A DNA stretch of 64,000 bases from Blastobasis lacticolella (taxonomy: Eukaryota; Arthropoda; Insecta; Lepidoptera; Blastobasidae): the NCBI GenBank assembly GCA_905147135.1, contig LR990053.1:446501-510500 (forward strand), given 5' to 3'. Shown in pieces: positions 23,011 through 35,241 of the stretch (position 1 is the stretch's first letter; every line of letters begins with the position of its first letter). Both the position numbers and the translations under genes were made by a program. The notes below the pieces were generated by a model. It worked only from the letters and a program-made list of their open reading frames with translations. It was not told the origin of the DNA and made no database searches.

Positions 23011-23980
23011 AAACTATATTTATTTGAGAAATTAATTAAATATGTCTCGGCGTCGGTCAATCTCTTACTTTCCAAGCCTTTGCAATAATGTACTGTAACA
23101 ACGAACTAAAGGTTTAGAATTTCTTACCATTAACAGCGGCATAAATAAAAACTACCCATATTTCATTGAAACAGCACAAAAATTTAACAAAAAGAACATA
23201 GTTCCCTATTTAATTCAGTAAAATGTTTTTAAATATTCATATGATTTTATTTCATTATGAATGTAATAATTTTAATCAATATTTCAATGATTGTAAATAA
23301 TTCACCATTCGGGTTATTTTTTTTATAGTAGCAACGCATTTGTTTACATTTTTGATCTTTAATTCGATCTCATACTATAGACGTATTTTGGCGGTCGCCC
23401 TTTACACCGCTCTTTTGCGTTACCGTACTAGAAAACGGTACAGTAAAGCGTCTTCGATCATACACACGTATCTATGTAAAAACTTATACCCGTAAGGAAT
23501 TTACGCGCTTAAGTGTATCCCCAGAAACACAACTTAAGTCCTGACAAACCTCTTTCGCTTCTTCCAACCTTTCTCATTCACAAACTTTTTCGCACGAGGT
23601 CGTCGCTCAACTCTCTTGAAAATATCGTTGATTTGATCAAGTTATGTACGTCTCGGTCTTTTCTTCCCTACGCTTCCATTCACTCCTGCCCTACCCACAC
23701 TGTTGCTTTAGATATTATGCCTACTGTTGTATTTGTTTATTCAAAGTGAGGAATGTGTTACATCCGTACCGCTGACCACTGACACCTACTTGACGACATC
23801 GATCACGCCACCGATATGTGCAAGCGAAGTCCAACCGGCACGAGGCACCGACGCAGCGTTTTACCTCATTGCAACACAATTCCGCTCGCTTCGCATCGGT
23901 ATTTTCGTCTTTTTTGCAATCCTTCGACTGTGACCTTCGTATTTAATGGGTCTAAAGAATAATAACATTCTTAGGCATAA
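23010..23980. other. Non-coding; downstream of gene 1
   Basis: Aligned with copy 2 except for the 203-bp block. 23385-23748 is a C/T-rich segment present in both copies that resembles an older interspersed repeat (contains CAGTAAAGCGTCTTCGATCA). No exon is visible. Confidence 0.45.
23749..23951. mobile_element. 203-bp block absent from copy 2
   Basis: Copy 2 joins GTGAGGAAT directly to GGGTCTAA. Copy 1 has 203 bp between them, with AATG at both junctions. GC content looks higher than the surroundings. There is no poly-A or terminal inverted repeat. It may be an unknown insertion or a microhomology deletion in copy 2. Confidence 0.55.
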
Positions 23981-23983
23981 TAT

Positions 23984-23989
23984 TTTATT
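23984..23989 (-). terminator. Poly(A) signal of gene 1
   Basis: AATAAA on the minus strand, about 95 nt past the gene 1 stop codon. Gene 2 has the same signal at the matching place. Confidence 0.6.
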
Positions 23990-24083
23990 TTAACAAACAG
24001 TATCCTGGTGACAGTATATACTCGTACTCGTAGTTGCTGCAGTCAATAGTATTGAGCAGAATCCTCCTATTAATATTTAAAAT

Positions 24084-27000
24084 CTATTTTGTTTTGGCTT
24101 GTAACATAACATCAAAGAATTTGAAAACTGATTCCAGTGATGAATGAGGAGTCATCATATGATTAGTTGTACCTGAAAATGATAACATTTCAATACCAGG
24201 TTTGCTTGTGTAGAAGCACAAAAAATAATGAATACAGCAGTTAGTAAGAGAAACATACCTGCAGACACCATGGTGACCATAGCCTCCTCACCATCCCAAG
24301 GGGCTACACCGTCAGGTTTTGTGATAACAGTGTCCACTGGAAGATCACTTTTCATCCAGTTGCGTGAAATCTAGAACACCACATTGGTGAATAACTTACT
24401 GATTAATTTAATTGATCGTCATCATAATTGATGAAGTGGAAGCACGTTCCACTTTATCCGTTCTTTTATTTAAAAGTTGTTTGTACCACCAAAGTGGCAA
24501 AAGTCGGGATTGACCACTCAGATGACGATTATTGACATTGTAAAAAGATATTCCTTACTTACTAACAACGATTGTATTTTTTATTAAGTAGAAGAAGTTT
24601 TAGCAAAAAGAAAGTGAAATAGGTAAAATGTACAACCTTTGGATAAGAGACGAGTACTGTAATGTACACCTAGGGCGTAGAACAAATTTGGACTGGCAGA
24701 CTCATGTGGAAGAGATGAATTGTGAAGGCATCAGACTAATAATGTCGAAGGCAATAAAGCAGAACAAAACAATTCCTTTGTTGTTGGGAAAGTGCTGTTT
24801 ACTAGGTTCTGTGGCTGGATCCCTTACTGCAGGAACATTCACTAATACTGTAGTAGGTAGCACATTCATTTTGTTTATTCGTGAAATCGTTTTCATGTTA
24901 GTCAGAATATCGACTTATGTAGTCTGAAATTACTTACATCGGCAAAAAATTTTGCTATATCTTCGGTGGGGAAGTCCAAATACGAGTCCGTAAAGGCCGT
25001 TGCTTTGACTCTCTTCTTGAAATCATCAGTATAAGCATTAGCTATTGCAGTAACAGCAAATGCTCCTTCGCTATGGGTTGCTATTAAAATATTGTTTGCT
25101 TTCGCATTCGCAATATAATGCTGCCAAACATAAACAGCATGTTTTCTAGGCGTCTCGCTCTCTGCGATATCATATCCTGATTTGGTTTCATTGTCGTTGG
25201 TGTTCATAACAAGGATTCCGTAGCCTTTGTTTGTTGCTTTCTTGATGTACGGGATTTGACTTCCCTCATCAAGGCTGTTTTTGATGATCAAACTGGAAAG
25301 AATTAAGGACATAAATGAACTTATTCTCTGCATTGCGTTAGTTGATAGAATGGATGGTTGAATTTGTCTAAAATAAAATATGTGTAATAATTTTACAAAA
25401 CACTAAAAACTGCTCTAGCGAAGGGATCAACAGTGGAGCTCACCCTGAAATGTCTATTTACCGTACTTTAAACATATTTCAAGTAGTTTTCATACGGATA
25501 CGCAAGCAGGAAGTTGAGTATCGCACTTTGAGCTCTAGCTCTAAAAGAATATTAAAACAGCACCCTAAGTACTTGGCGACCTTAGTGGTTCAGTTGGGTA
25601 AGATGACGACATGCCACGCAGTGGTACCGGGTTCGATTTGCGGTCGAGCAGAAAATGATTTGATGAATTTTTGTTTCTGTTACGAGTCTGAGTGTAGTAT
25701 GTTGTAATAAGTACATATTTACAAACATTACTCTTTAGTCATAATGCTTGGCTTGTTAATAATATACACTCATAAACAAACATACACTCAACACAAAATC
25801 AATAGTATTATCTATATAAATATCTAGCTGTATGATGATGATTTCTTCAACGCCAAAGTCATAACAAACAACTTGATTTCTGTAGCATTGTTTATTTTCG
25901 TGAGTTATGAAAAATATTATGAAATAATGGACAAAACAAATAAAAAGAAAGTGCAGGAGATAATTTTTAGCATTATTAATAAATTAGACAAAAGTTCAAG
26001 CTAATAGTGACCAAGTAACTAAATGTTTACAAGAAGCACTGACAAGGACTGACAAGACAGATTATTCCCAGATTATTGCCATATCCACAATTTATAATTT
26101 TTACTACTGTCAGTCAATACGGACTTATCGTGGTCCTATTACATTTCTCTACAGACATTAGATGTTGATGAATTGTGAGTTACAGTCAGGCAGTCTGTCG
26201 TTTTTATCTCTTATCTGTTGAATAGAAGAAACTGTTTAGCACTCACCTTCTAGCCCATTGTCCAGCTCGTACGACCCCTGATCCAGTAATCAAGATTAAA
26301 ACGGTGTCTTTTTTATCAAAGTCGTCTGACGCAAATATGAAGGTCCTCCTGTCTTCCCTTCTCTCGTCTATAGGCACCGGAAGTCGCTTTAGATGTTCCT
26401 GATTTGACAAAATTATGCAGTTACTGAGACGTGGCATTGGAATGCGGTTACAATGCTGGTATTTTTACAAGCCTATTCAACATGTAGATATTGGGGCATT
26501 TAAGATGTTCCAAATTGCCGAATCGATTTCGACTGAACAAGGGTCGACAAGATCATACAATTTTTCAGCGGATAATTAGGGCTGTATAAAAAATAATATT
26601 ATACCTCTGTTTCCAGTAAATGGTACACATATTTTGTTACTCCGTCTGCTATTTTATAGTAATACTCATCGTTAACTACTTTGTTATCACTTATGTTCCA
26701 ACTATAGGGGTCTGTAAATTTCAGCTTCCGTAGCTTGCCTTCTGTAATAATAGAGATTAAGGTAAAAATCCTAATATTTGTTTAAACTCAATTTCAAACT
26801 CGCGGGCTTTGAGCGCGGCGACCGAATCAAGAAATTCCGTAACGAAAATAAATCTAACACCCCCCACTCCGACCGGCACAGCGGTGCGGCGTTGAAAGCC
26901 GTGCATCGTCTAAAGTTCGGCAGACTTTGGCACGGTGTTTGTGTGCGTGCGAGTAGACGTATGCGTGTAGACTAGCTGCTAACTGCTCATAACTAATTCT

Positions 27001-30000
27001 ATGTCTTTTAGACACAATGCTAGGTGAGACAGCGTGCTTTTTGGCCGCGTCTACGAGTGAGTTGGAGCCCTTAATACAAACAGTATTTGGCTAGGACAAA
27101 TATGGCTCAAAATGTTCTAGATGGTCTATACAACACCCCCTTAAGGCTTTGCACCCAGCTTCCAAACACCCTGTATAATTGCATAAGATGATAAAAAATG
27201 CTATGCAATAGCTTTACCGCGGCACTCCCCGAGTGCCACACGTATTTTTTTTTATGTTATTCCGCAGACAATCAGGCATGCGGGCCACCTCATGGAAAGT
27301 GGTCACCGCCGCCTATGCACATCAGCAACACCAGGGGAGTCACCAATGCGTTACCCGCCTCTGAAGAGACCTCTAATAAAGCTCTTGAACGATCCCATGT
27401 CATAGTCCAAACGAAACACTGTGTCTGGGAGCTCATTACACATCGGAATCGTACGAGCGAGAAACGTTCTTTCAATCCTTCACGTAGTGACCAACAGAGG
27501 GTTTACGTAGTGGGGATGAGTACCCAGCCCACGTCGGGCGGTGCGATGGCAGAATTGTTCTGTTAGCACCAGATCGAAAAGTTCCTCGGAACACTCCCCA
27601 TTGTTCAGCCGAACACACACAGGGAGCCAAAGTCCCTTCGGTTAGCCAGTGGTTCTAACTTGCTTGTTTGTATGGGATCGTTGACAATTCGTACGGCCCG
27701 TCTCTGTACGGAGTCCTGAGGATTAAGCAAGTCCGCAGTTTCGCCAGCCCAAAGATTGGAACAATACTCCATATGAGGCCGCACCTGTGTTTTGTACAGC
27801 AGCAGGCGCTGCCCTGGGGTGAGGTATCGCTTGGACCGGTTAAGCACTTCAAGCTTTTTTGAAGCCAGTTTGGCCTTACCTTCTAGGTGACTCCGGAATC
27901 GCACGCTATGCGATATGTCGACACCAAGGATTCCGATACTATTTGAGATGGAGAGGGATGTTCCTTGGAACTGTGGAACCATGACAAAAGGATCCTTTTT
28001 GGCGGAAAATGCGCAGACCTGTGTCTTTGAGGGGTTGATTTCCACTAGGTTCAGTCTGCCCCAGTGAGTAACTTGCTCCAAGGAGTGTTCAATCTCTGAC
28101 ACAAGTCTTATTCGGCTTTCCGACACCACGGAACGAGGAATATTAGCATGGCTTGTATAACGAGCATCTCCAGTACTGTCATCTGCATAGTAATGAATAC
28201 TGGGAATATTCAGCATATCATTGATATGCAGAAGAAACGGCGTTGGAGATAGCACTGAAGCTTGGGGTACTCCTGCATTAATAGTCTTGGTATCGGAGCA
28301 GCATCCGTCGACAACGACTTGGATGCTCCGTTCAGACACAAAACTGGATACCCAATTGCAGAGCCCCTCGGGGATACCGTACTTCGGGAGTTTTGAAGCC
28401 ATATTGACTGTCACTGATCAGCTGGTGATCCTCGAGGTATCCAAGGAGCTGGATATTGATGACCCGCTCCATCACTTTAGAAAGCAAGAAGGTTACCGCT
28501 ATAGGCCTGTAATTTGATGGGTATGAATTGTCACCTTTCTTGGGTATCGGATGCACATAGGCTAGCTTCCATGAAGATGGCACCGTTCCAGAAGGTGTTG
28601 GAAAGCTTGAATAGGCGCATTAACACAGGGGACAACTCGGGAGCACACTTTTTGTGAACGATAGCCGGAATGCCTTCAGGTCCACTAGACTTCCGAATGT
28701 CTAGGGAGAGAAGCATACGTCTTATGATTTTTTTGAGTGAAACGAAGCTCGGACATGATGCCCTCACACCGTGAGATGGTAGGCGGTGCAGCTCCCCCAT
28801 CATCTAGAGTTGAGTTATGAGCAGAAAATTACCCAAGAGATTGGCTTTCTCCTTTGCTGTGTGGGCCAATCGGTCATCCGGTTTGTGCAAAGGTGGAAAG
28901 GTGGTCCGACAAAAGTTCCCCTCAACAGCTTTGGAGAGAGAGACCAAAAAGCACGGCTCCCAGAGGAGTAGAGCTGATTAGTTTCTCTCCAATTCCGCCG
29001 ATGAATTTAAATTTTGCTCTGTAGACCTCGATACAGCGTTGTAATTTTTCCTCAAATTGTAGGTGTTAGGGTCCTTCTGGGCCCGAGCCACTGTCCAGGC
29101 ACGAAAAGCATCCTGCTTGAGGCGAGTTGCCTCAGCACTAGGCCTGTCGTACCAGGGCTCGCTCTTGCCGACGGATTACAGAGAACGGAATATAACACTC
29201 CATTCCCTGCAGTATGACATCAGCTACAGCAGCAGCACAGATGTTGGTATCATTTGAGGAAAAGCAAAGCTGTATTTACATGTACGACGCGAAGAATTCT
29301 CGCAATCCATCCCAGTCTGCTGAACCATAATGCCATACCTTGCGTGACCCACTGGGGCGAGCCCGTTCGGGTATAGCAAGAGGCGCCTCGGAACGGACCA
29401 GGTAGTGGTCTGATGTCCCAAGAGGGGCATCGACGGACACTTGATAACCATCTTGGTGGATGGTGAGCAGAAGGTCTAATAGAGAGGGATCACGGCCCAC
29501 AACGGTAAGTAGGTGGGTTCTGACACCAGTGGCGTTGACCCCCCTGTTTTATGCACACCCATACCACAGATTTGTCACTTAGTTCTATGGCATTAAGACG
29601 TCGACAACAGATATCACCTCTGACGAATAGGCACACACCAGCACGAGTTAAAAACCTGTGTTCTAACTTGCATCCAGGATAGTGGAGATACGAAATGTCA
29701 GCCGGAGGTGATATCTGTCGGGCTTCGCCGTCTCTAGGTATGTACGGCGTTTAGATTGGAGTGTAGACCCCTGATGTTACAAAAGTCCACTCGAAGTGTA
29801 GAAAGGGTTGCCGCTGAGAGAACCTTATTTTTATTTTTCCTTGCCATTTGTGGTAATATTAAAGGTGGGGATGTAAAGGAGTGCTAAAACATCGGTGTTC
29901 AGCAGGGCAAGGACGTTTTGCTTACTGAACTCTGCAGAGGGATGGGTTATGTGAAAAGCTGGCACGGGGGACGGAAGAGCCCCCGATCCCCCCTGAATAT

Positions 30001-32169
30001 GCCTGTCGGGTCCACTCCAGTCTCCTACCCCGGCACGACAGACATATTCAGGATTTTTCGCACAGTTGGCGGGACAGCCTCCCGGGCCGTAGATTAAAAG
30101 TGATGCCCGGGTTCGGGTCTCCTACTAACTGGCAGGCGGCCAGCGACTAGCCGTTTCATCGGGTTTCCCTGGCCCCCGCGCCAACCTGTCATGCCCAACC
30201 CTCTAACATGTCCAACACAAAACAGGGACCTACAGGATACCAATATTATAGCACTCGGACAAGGGGGTATGGCTCACGGAGTACTCTGACGGAACACAGC
30301 CCAGAGCCTGCTTAGCGCCATGCAGACTCAACTCCGTGGGTGGTCGCTAGCCATGCGGGCAGAGGCCCTACCACCAAGCGATTTCGGCTGCACTCTTCGC
30401 ACCACCCGGGGGTCACGTGTAGAGTCTCTAGAGTATAGCCTACGGACGTGGTGCAGCAAGACCTCCAAAAACTACAGCAAGAGTAAGTAAGGACGGCTGC
30501 CTCAAAGGAGATGGTGCAGTACCCACGTATCGCCCTGATCGCCATAAGGCGTTGCGGTCTCCGCAAATGCATTTTGTTGTAAGCGGATAAAGCATCTACC
30601 CAAACGGGCGCTCCGTATAGGGTTATCGACCGGGTGACCCCGGTGTAAAGCTGCCGGCATGCTGTGCTTGGGCCACCCATTTGTGCTACAGCAACCGTGT
30701 CCAGAATGCTGGCCCCACTATGATTCTGGCCTTTAGCAGTGACCAGCATGTCAATAGCGTAGAACGTTATATCAACACTACGAAGATTTTCACTCCGAAG
30801 AACACAACCAATATAATATTTTTCATACAAAACTTTAAAACAAATTGTGACAATATGATTTAGATTTTAGATTTATTTATTATCAAACTAAAAATGAAAG
30901 AGATCTTATTTTTTTATAATTACAACAAGTAATAATAGGAACAATAATATTTAATACTTGTCGAATTGTGCGCAAGTTTCTCCAAGAAGATACGACCCGC
31001 AACCAAATTGAAAGTGAAGTACACTTGGAGTAATCCCGTGTAATTCACATCTATAACAAGTCACACTACGTGACTGAGATAAAATAAAATAAACAAAAAA
31101 TAATAATGACATGAGAATAGAGTAAAATTTAAAATTACCCAAAAGTTTTCAGTAAAAATTATTTTTTTATTTTATTTTTATTTTATTTATTTCCATACAG
31201 TTTAACAGCAATAAAATTTAGTTATAATTGTACAATTCAAAGTTGCAATGCCAATAACAAAACTGCGGTTTAAAATTTTGAAAATCAAACCATATTGCAG
31301 TCCAGCAGGAAAAATGAACAAAACAGGTAAATTTTCTTCGCAATTTCAGATGTAGTGCCATTTTAAAAGTTGTGTTTGTTGTCACTAACATAATATATAC
31401 CCCTTTTATCTATAATTTATTTTAAGTCACGCTGTATTCTTCGTCCACATTATTTTAATTCTAAATAACAGGGGGTTTACCATGAGCTCTTATAGCAGGA
31501 CCAGGACCTATCTCGTTCTAAGCAGGGCAGTTCGGTTTAGGTCCTGCTATAAGAGTTCATGGTAGGCCCGCAGGTGCAGAACGCGGCGTCCTGTGTTATT
31601 ATGGAGCGACAATAAATAAATAACGAAATAAATATTCGTGGACAAATTCACACAGCGCCATCTAGCCCCAAACTAAGCAAGGCTTGTGCTATGGGTGCTA
31701 GCTACCTGATATATCAGTAGTATATTACTTATATACTTTTTTCTTATAAATACATACTTATTATACATAGAACACCCAGACCCGTAACAGAAATTAAAAT
31801 TCATCATTTAAATTTCTGCCCGGCCGGGAATCGAACCCGGGACCTCTTGCGTAGCTGACTGGCATGTTGACCACTGAACCACTCAGGTCGTCAAGCGCAA
31901 AACTCTGGTAGTGAGAAGCCACACCGTGGACCGATCTAATAATGGTGCGCAATCGGCAAGGCTTAAATGCTGGCTGATAATAATAATCACGTGAGACGAT
32001 TTGTCGTTGAAGGGTTTTGTAGCAATACAAGGAACCTTAATAAAACTGGTTAAATATATTAATCACACCGAAAAAGTTATAAAATAGAATGTAATACCTC
32101 ACCTGAGTTGAAAGCATAGCCTAAAGAAGCTAACTTTTTAACAGCTGAATGTTCTGATGCACTAGCCAT
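24084..32169 (-). CDS. ARB2A/FAM172A-like Arb2-domain protein, gene 1
   Basis: Six exons on the minus strand: 32169-32103, 26741-26605, 26398-26247, 25292-24938, 24370-24259 and 24172-24084. They splice to 912 nt, 303 aa plus TAG, and every intron is GT-AG. The product matches the FAM172A/ARB2A family along its length: LGYAFNSEGKLRKL near the N-terminus, GSGVVRAGQWAR (residues 107-118), GSQIPYIKKA and GYGILVMN in the core, HAVYVWQHY, then ATHSEG with the presumed alpha/beta-hydrolase nucleophile Ser193. In other organisms ARB2A acts in chromatin- and Argonaute-linked control of splicing, and the related Arb2 of fission yeast in heterochromatin; whether this protein has a catalytic role is unknown. 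No signal peptide, membrane segment or C-terminal ER-retention signal. Intron 1 (5.4 kb) is swollen by LINEs. Start chosen because it is the only ATG opening the conserved N-terminus, and gene 2 has it too. Confidence 0.9.
25576..25735 (+). mobile_element. SINE family B, old copy in an intron of gene 1
   Basis: Head with CACGCAGTGGTACCGGGTTC and a truncated tail. The same copy is present in gene 2 at 53800-53950, so it predates the duplication. Confidence 0.75.
26043..26142. repeat. MITE-like repeat (family G)
   Basis: Shared with copy 2 (54449-54549), and in reverse orientation with 38379-38476. One end reads GGACTTATCGTGGTCCTATT, the consensus end also seen at 39070 and 54180. Confidence 0.6.
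27243..30110 (-). pseudogene. Jockey-clade non-LTR retrotransposon, damaged
   Basis: The minus strand carries most of a Jockey-type element. From 5' to 3': the end of ORF1 with a GPGGCPANC zinc-knuckle-like stretch (about 30100-29900); ORF2 starting at 29847 (MARKNK, then DFCNIRGLHSNLN of the apurinic-type endonuclease); the endonuclease end (SLLDLLLTIHQDG, then VDAPLGTSDHYLV, 29500-29276); RT blocks SLDIRKSSGPEGIPAIV and VHPIPKKGDNS; and a long RT segment (28414-27605) with the catalytic YADD in IHYYADDSTGDA and the thumb EYCSNLWAG. The 3' end at 27243 has a poly-A (T9 on plus). Frameshifts, stops and internal deletions break ORF2 into at least five pieces, so it is inactive. It sits in intron 1 of gene 1, antisense to nothing (same strand as the gene), and is absent from copy 2. 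Confidence 0.92.
30230..30830 (-). pseudogene. R1-like non-LTR retrotransposon RT fragment
   Basis: The open stretch encodes an R1-clade signature: GGPSTACRQLYTGVTRS, then LYGAPVWVDALS, then LRRPQRLMAIRAIRGY. These blocks are characteristic of the post-palm region of R1-like LINEs of insects. Downstream residues lose similarity (frameshift). It lies head-on against the Jockey relic in intron 1 of gene 1 and is absent from copy 2. Confidence 0.8.
31478..31564. repeat. Hairpin element with 23-bp arms
   Basis: Arms at 31478-31500 and 31542-31564 (TACCATGAGCTCTTATAG and inverse, one mismatch), extended by a second inner stem AGGACCTA/TAGGTCCT. Probably a small MITE. In intron 1 of gene 1. Confidence 0.7.
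31610..31893 (-). mobile_element. SINE family B
   Basis: Inverted full-length copy: GAACCCGGGACCTCTTGCG (complement of box B) and GCCATCTAGCCCCAAAC. In intron 1 of gene 1; not seen at the matching place of copy 2. Confidence 0.88.
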
Positions 32170-32661
32170 TTTCAATTAATTATTATTATAACCATAAATC
32201 GTTATTGCTATTTAAACAAACATTTCGGCCACACTACTAACAATAACATAACCGCGTTCGTTATATTAAATATAATATTATTGGTTCGTAATTAACGAAC
32301 CACATTTGGAGCTGATAACAGCTATCGTGGTATTTAATTAGAATTGAAGCCACAAGTGATAACACAATTACAGTAATTTAGGTACGAGTCAAAGTCAAAG
32401 ATAGATATGTCGCAGATAACTGGATAAATCAGCCATTTTATTAGAAGGCTAGACCGCAAATTTAACGCCGGCATTTAATTGAATGGCTGAAGGTTGGTTG
32501 GTACAGATGGTTGGTTGAGTGACCATAAGTTCGTAACTTAAATGATAATCATATTTAAAATAAAAATTAGAATGAATTAATAAAGATCACTTTTATTTAA
32601 TAAAGAAATTATTACCTTAATTAATTTTGGTGTACCTGTAACAGTATACCACAGTAATAAT

Positions 32662-32905
32662 CATCATCTAGGCGATAATGTCCCGGTTGTGCTCTCGCGC
32701 ACGAGGGCCCGGGGTCCGCCTTGACCGTGATCCAGGATTTGGCAGGTCAGGTAATTACAGTGGAGCGACTGCCATCTGACCTCCATGACCCTGCTACCAG
32801 GGGAACCTGACCAGATTGGATCATGGCTACACATCCAGTCGCCTGAATGTGCAGGTTTTATCACGATGTTTTCCGTCACGTAAGATCATCGGTTAGTGTT
32901 GGTGA
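32662..32905 (-). mobile_element. SINE family E
   Basis: Inverted copy (GGGCCCGGGGTCCGCC, CTGCCATCTGACCTCC, TTTTCCGTCACG). Just outside the right edge of duplication copy 1. Confidence 0.8.
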
Positions 32906-33224
32906 TGGGGTGATGCGTGGTTGGAAGAAAATACTATTAACTCTCACTTTGCTTTATTTTTGGTAAGTTGGAAATTACAATTAAAATAAGTGAAGCATTC
33001 GCAATGGCTGCAGCCTAACTGGTCGTAGTAGTGGGGACGAGTGGTGCGGGGGGATCCGAGGGGACTGAGGAAAGGGGCGAGGGGTAAGAGCGGTGACTGC
33101 CGATTGACACATAGATATAGGTAGGTACAAACGAATAACTACGTCGCTAACATTCCCCATCCTAGTGGTGCTTCAACATCACTCTTCTCCAACCGGAATT
33201 CTACACCTCTTATCTTGAACGTAC

Positions 33225-33455
33225 ACTCATGCAGTGCGCTGCGCAGTGCCCTGCACGATGTGGCAAAACTTGTTACACGCCGAGCAATTTGTATGCAAGT
33301 ACATTGACAGATGGCGGAATGTCCCACTGTGCAGCGCGCCGCGCGGCGCACTGCATGATGGGGCAACACCCGCAATTGAAGCCCGAAATGTCAGTTCTGT
33401 ATGAATTTTGTCTACGTTTTTCAATTTGGCCCCATCGTGCAGCGTGCGGTGCGAT
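33225..33455. repeat. GC-rich palindromic repeat cluster
   Basis: Several overlapping palindromes built from TGCAGYGCGCCGCGC-type units (for example GCAGCGCGCCGCGCGGCGCACTGC). Related sequence is at 36200-36250. Overlapping ORFs on both strands here (Cys/Ala/Arg-rich) arise from the repeat composition. Confidence 0.6.
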
Positions 33456-33748
33456 GTCAGTAGATGTCAACATGAAACGTCACATCTGACTGTTTATTTT
33501 TACCAACAGTTCGAATCTTTCCTCTTTATGTGACACAGTTCACACACATATATCTGTCTACTTTTTTTAGTACAGATACAACGCGTGTGAATGAAATAGG
33601 AAACCGAGCTTGTCAAAGAAAGTTTGACCGCTGATGCGTAAGCCCCTCCCCTTTTTCCGATTCTTTAACATTATCGAAGTTGTTTCGCTTTCGTGATCCT
33701 GTCGTCATTCTCTTCTCAGTTCATCCCGAATTATAAATAAGGCATGTT

Positions 33749-34060
33749 TGGTTCTAGAACACTAGTTTCTAAAAAGAAATGCTGGTACTCGTAGAAATCT
33801 ACATTTTGATTGGCACCTGTCAAACTTAAAACTGTAATAACTCTGAAACTATTGGTGCTAGAATACTAGTTCCTAAAGAGAAATGATAGTATTCGTCGAG
33901 ATCTACATTCCGGATGATAGCTGTCAAACTTAATACTGTAATAACTCTGAAACTGTCGCTCCTTGAACACTAGTTTCTGAAGAGAAATGATAGTCGAGAT
34001 CTTCATTCCGGATGACAGCTGTCAATCTTAAAACTGTAATAACTCTGAAACTATTTGCCT
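33749..34060 (+). repeat. ~104-bp tandem repeat, three units plus a degenerate one
   Basis: Units at about 33749-33852, 33853-33956 and 33957-34055. Each contains ACTAGTTTCT, GAGAAATGATAG, GAYAGCTGTCAA and ACTGTAATAACTCTGAAAC. A degenerate fourth unit follows to about 34130. Non-coding. Confidence 0.85.
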
Positions 34061-34129
34061 TAAAACGCTTGTTCCAGAACAGCAAATACTTATAGATATC
34101 GACGGGCACTATCATTTCTTTTTAGGATC

Positions 34130-34785
34130 TAGTTTTCTAAGAGCAATGGTTTCCGAGTAATTTAAGTTAAGTATATACACTCTCTTTATACTTACTACTG
34201 ATGTTATACTTTGTAGTTATAGTTTTGAATGAGCCACCATGGTATACACTCAGTTTAAGTTAACATTCGTAAAGGAAAGAAATAACTACGTTTTAAAACA
34301 TTTTGTTGTAATATTGTCCCAAAATCATGTCTTCAACCAGTTGAGGACAAATTTAAGCAGTGCGGTTTATCCTACAACAGAATCAATCAATGTGAATAAA
34401 AATTCCTAACATGACCGAATCAATCTTCTGAATTTAAAAAATTTGAAGTTTTTATGTTCTTATATCCTCAAGATAATTTAATTGAATGTATTATCATAGA
34501 GCCTGTAACCGTCGGACAATCAATACGCTTTTAACGAAATTCGGCCAAGTAGTTTTTGAGCTAGAATAAACATCCATACAAACATTCATATCAATATACA
34601 TACACACAAACCCCTTTCTCCCGCAAGAGTACGACATTGACGACATACGACAGAGACGACATTGTTCCACTTGCTATGGTCCTGACAAATCTCTGTCGAT
34701 TCTTCCACGTTTATCAACTTTACATACATAGATTGTAAACTTCATTACCCTCCCTTAGCTCCATCGTAGTCGGTTAAAAAGTATC
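34130..34785. other. No recognisable gene
   Basis: AT-rich. 34500-34780 resembles a dispersed lepidopteran repeat (AAATTCGGCCAAGTAGTTTT). No coding evidence. Confidence 0.4.
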
Positions 34786-35049
34786 AAATAAATAAATAAA
34801 TAATAAATATTCGTGGACAAATTCACACAGCGCCATCTAGCCCCAAACTAAGCAAAGCTTGTGCTATGGGTGTTAGATAACTGATATACTACTTAAATAC
34901 TTTTAAATACATACTTATTATACATAGAACACCCAGACCCGTTACAGAAATTAAAATTCATCATTTCAATTTCTGCCCGGCCGGGAATCGAACCCGGGAC
35001 CTCTTGCGTGGCAGACCGGCATGTTGACCATTGAACCACTCAGGTCGTA
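34786..35049 (-). mobile_element. SINE family B
   Basis: Inverted full-length copy, very similar to the 52526 copy, implying recent activity of this subfamily. The tail is the AAATAAATAAATAA run at its left edge. Confidence 0.9.
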
Positions 35050-35241
35050 ATATACTATCAGTTATAGTATAGTATTCGCGGAAGTTGCATGGTTCAATTT
35101 CTTTAGATATTACTGATGTTATACTTCTTAGTTAAAATATGGAATGACTTACCACGGTCTACAGATGGTGAATCTATGGACACCTGTCAGAAGTAAACAT
35201 CCAAAGAAAAAATTCGTTTTCAATGATTTTAAAATAAAATT

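Larger units (their letters stand above)
18059..32402 (+). repeat. Segmental duplication, copy 1
   Basis: This block is repeated in direct orientation at 45206-58923. The left edge is at AGCGTTCTCCAACTGG and the right edge at GTCAAAGTCAAAG. The two copies align along their length except for element insertions and small indels. It contains gene 1 and its downstream and upstream flanks. Copy-1-specific inserts include a SINE E (18721-19092), a SINE B (22662-22903), a 203-bp block (23749-23951) and LINEs in intron 1 (about 26800-30800). Confidence 0.93.

Noticed and set aside
30951..31142. 63-aa ORF with a hydrophobic start and several cysteines
   Set aside because: It looks like a small secreted protein, but it is in intron 1 of gene 1, is missing from copy 2, and no splice context was found.
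33139..33489. Four overlapping Cys/Ala-rich ORFs on both strands
   Set aside because: They are generated by GC-rich palindromic repeats.
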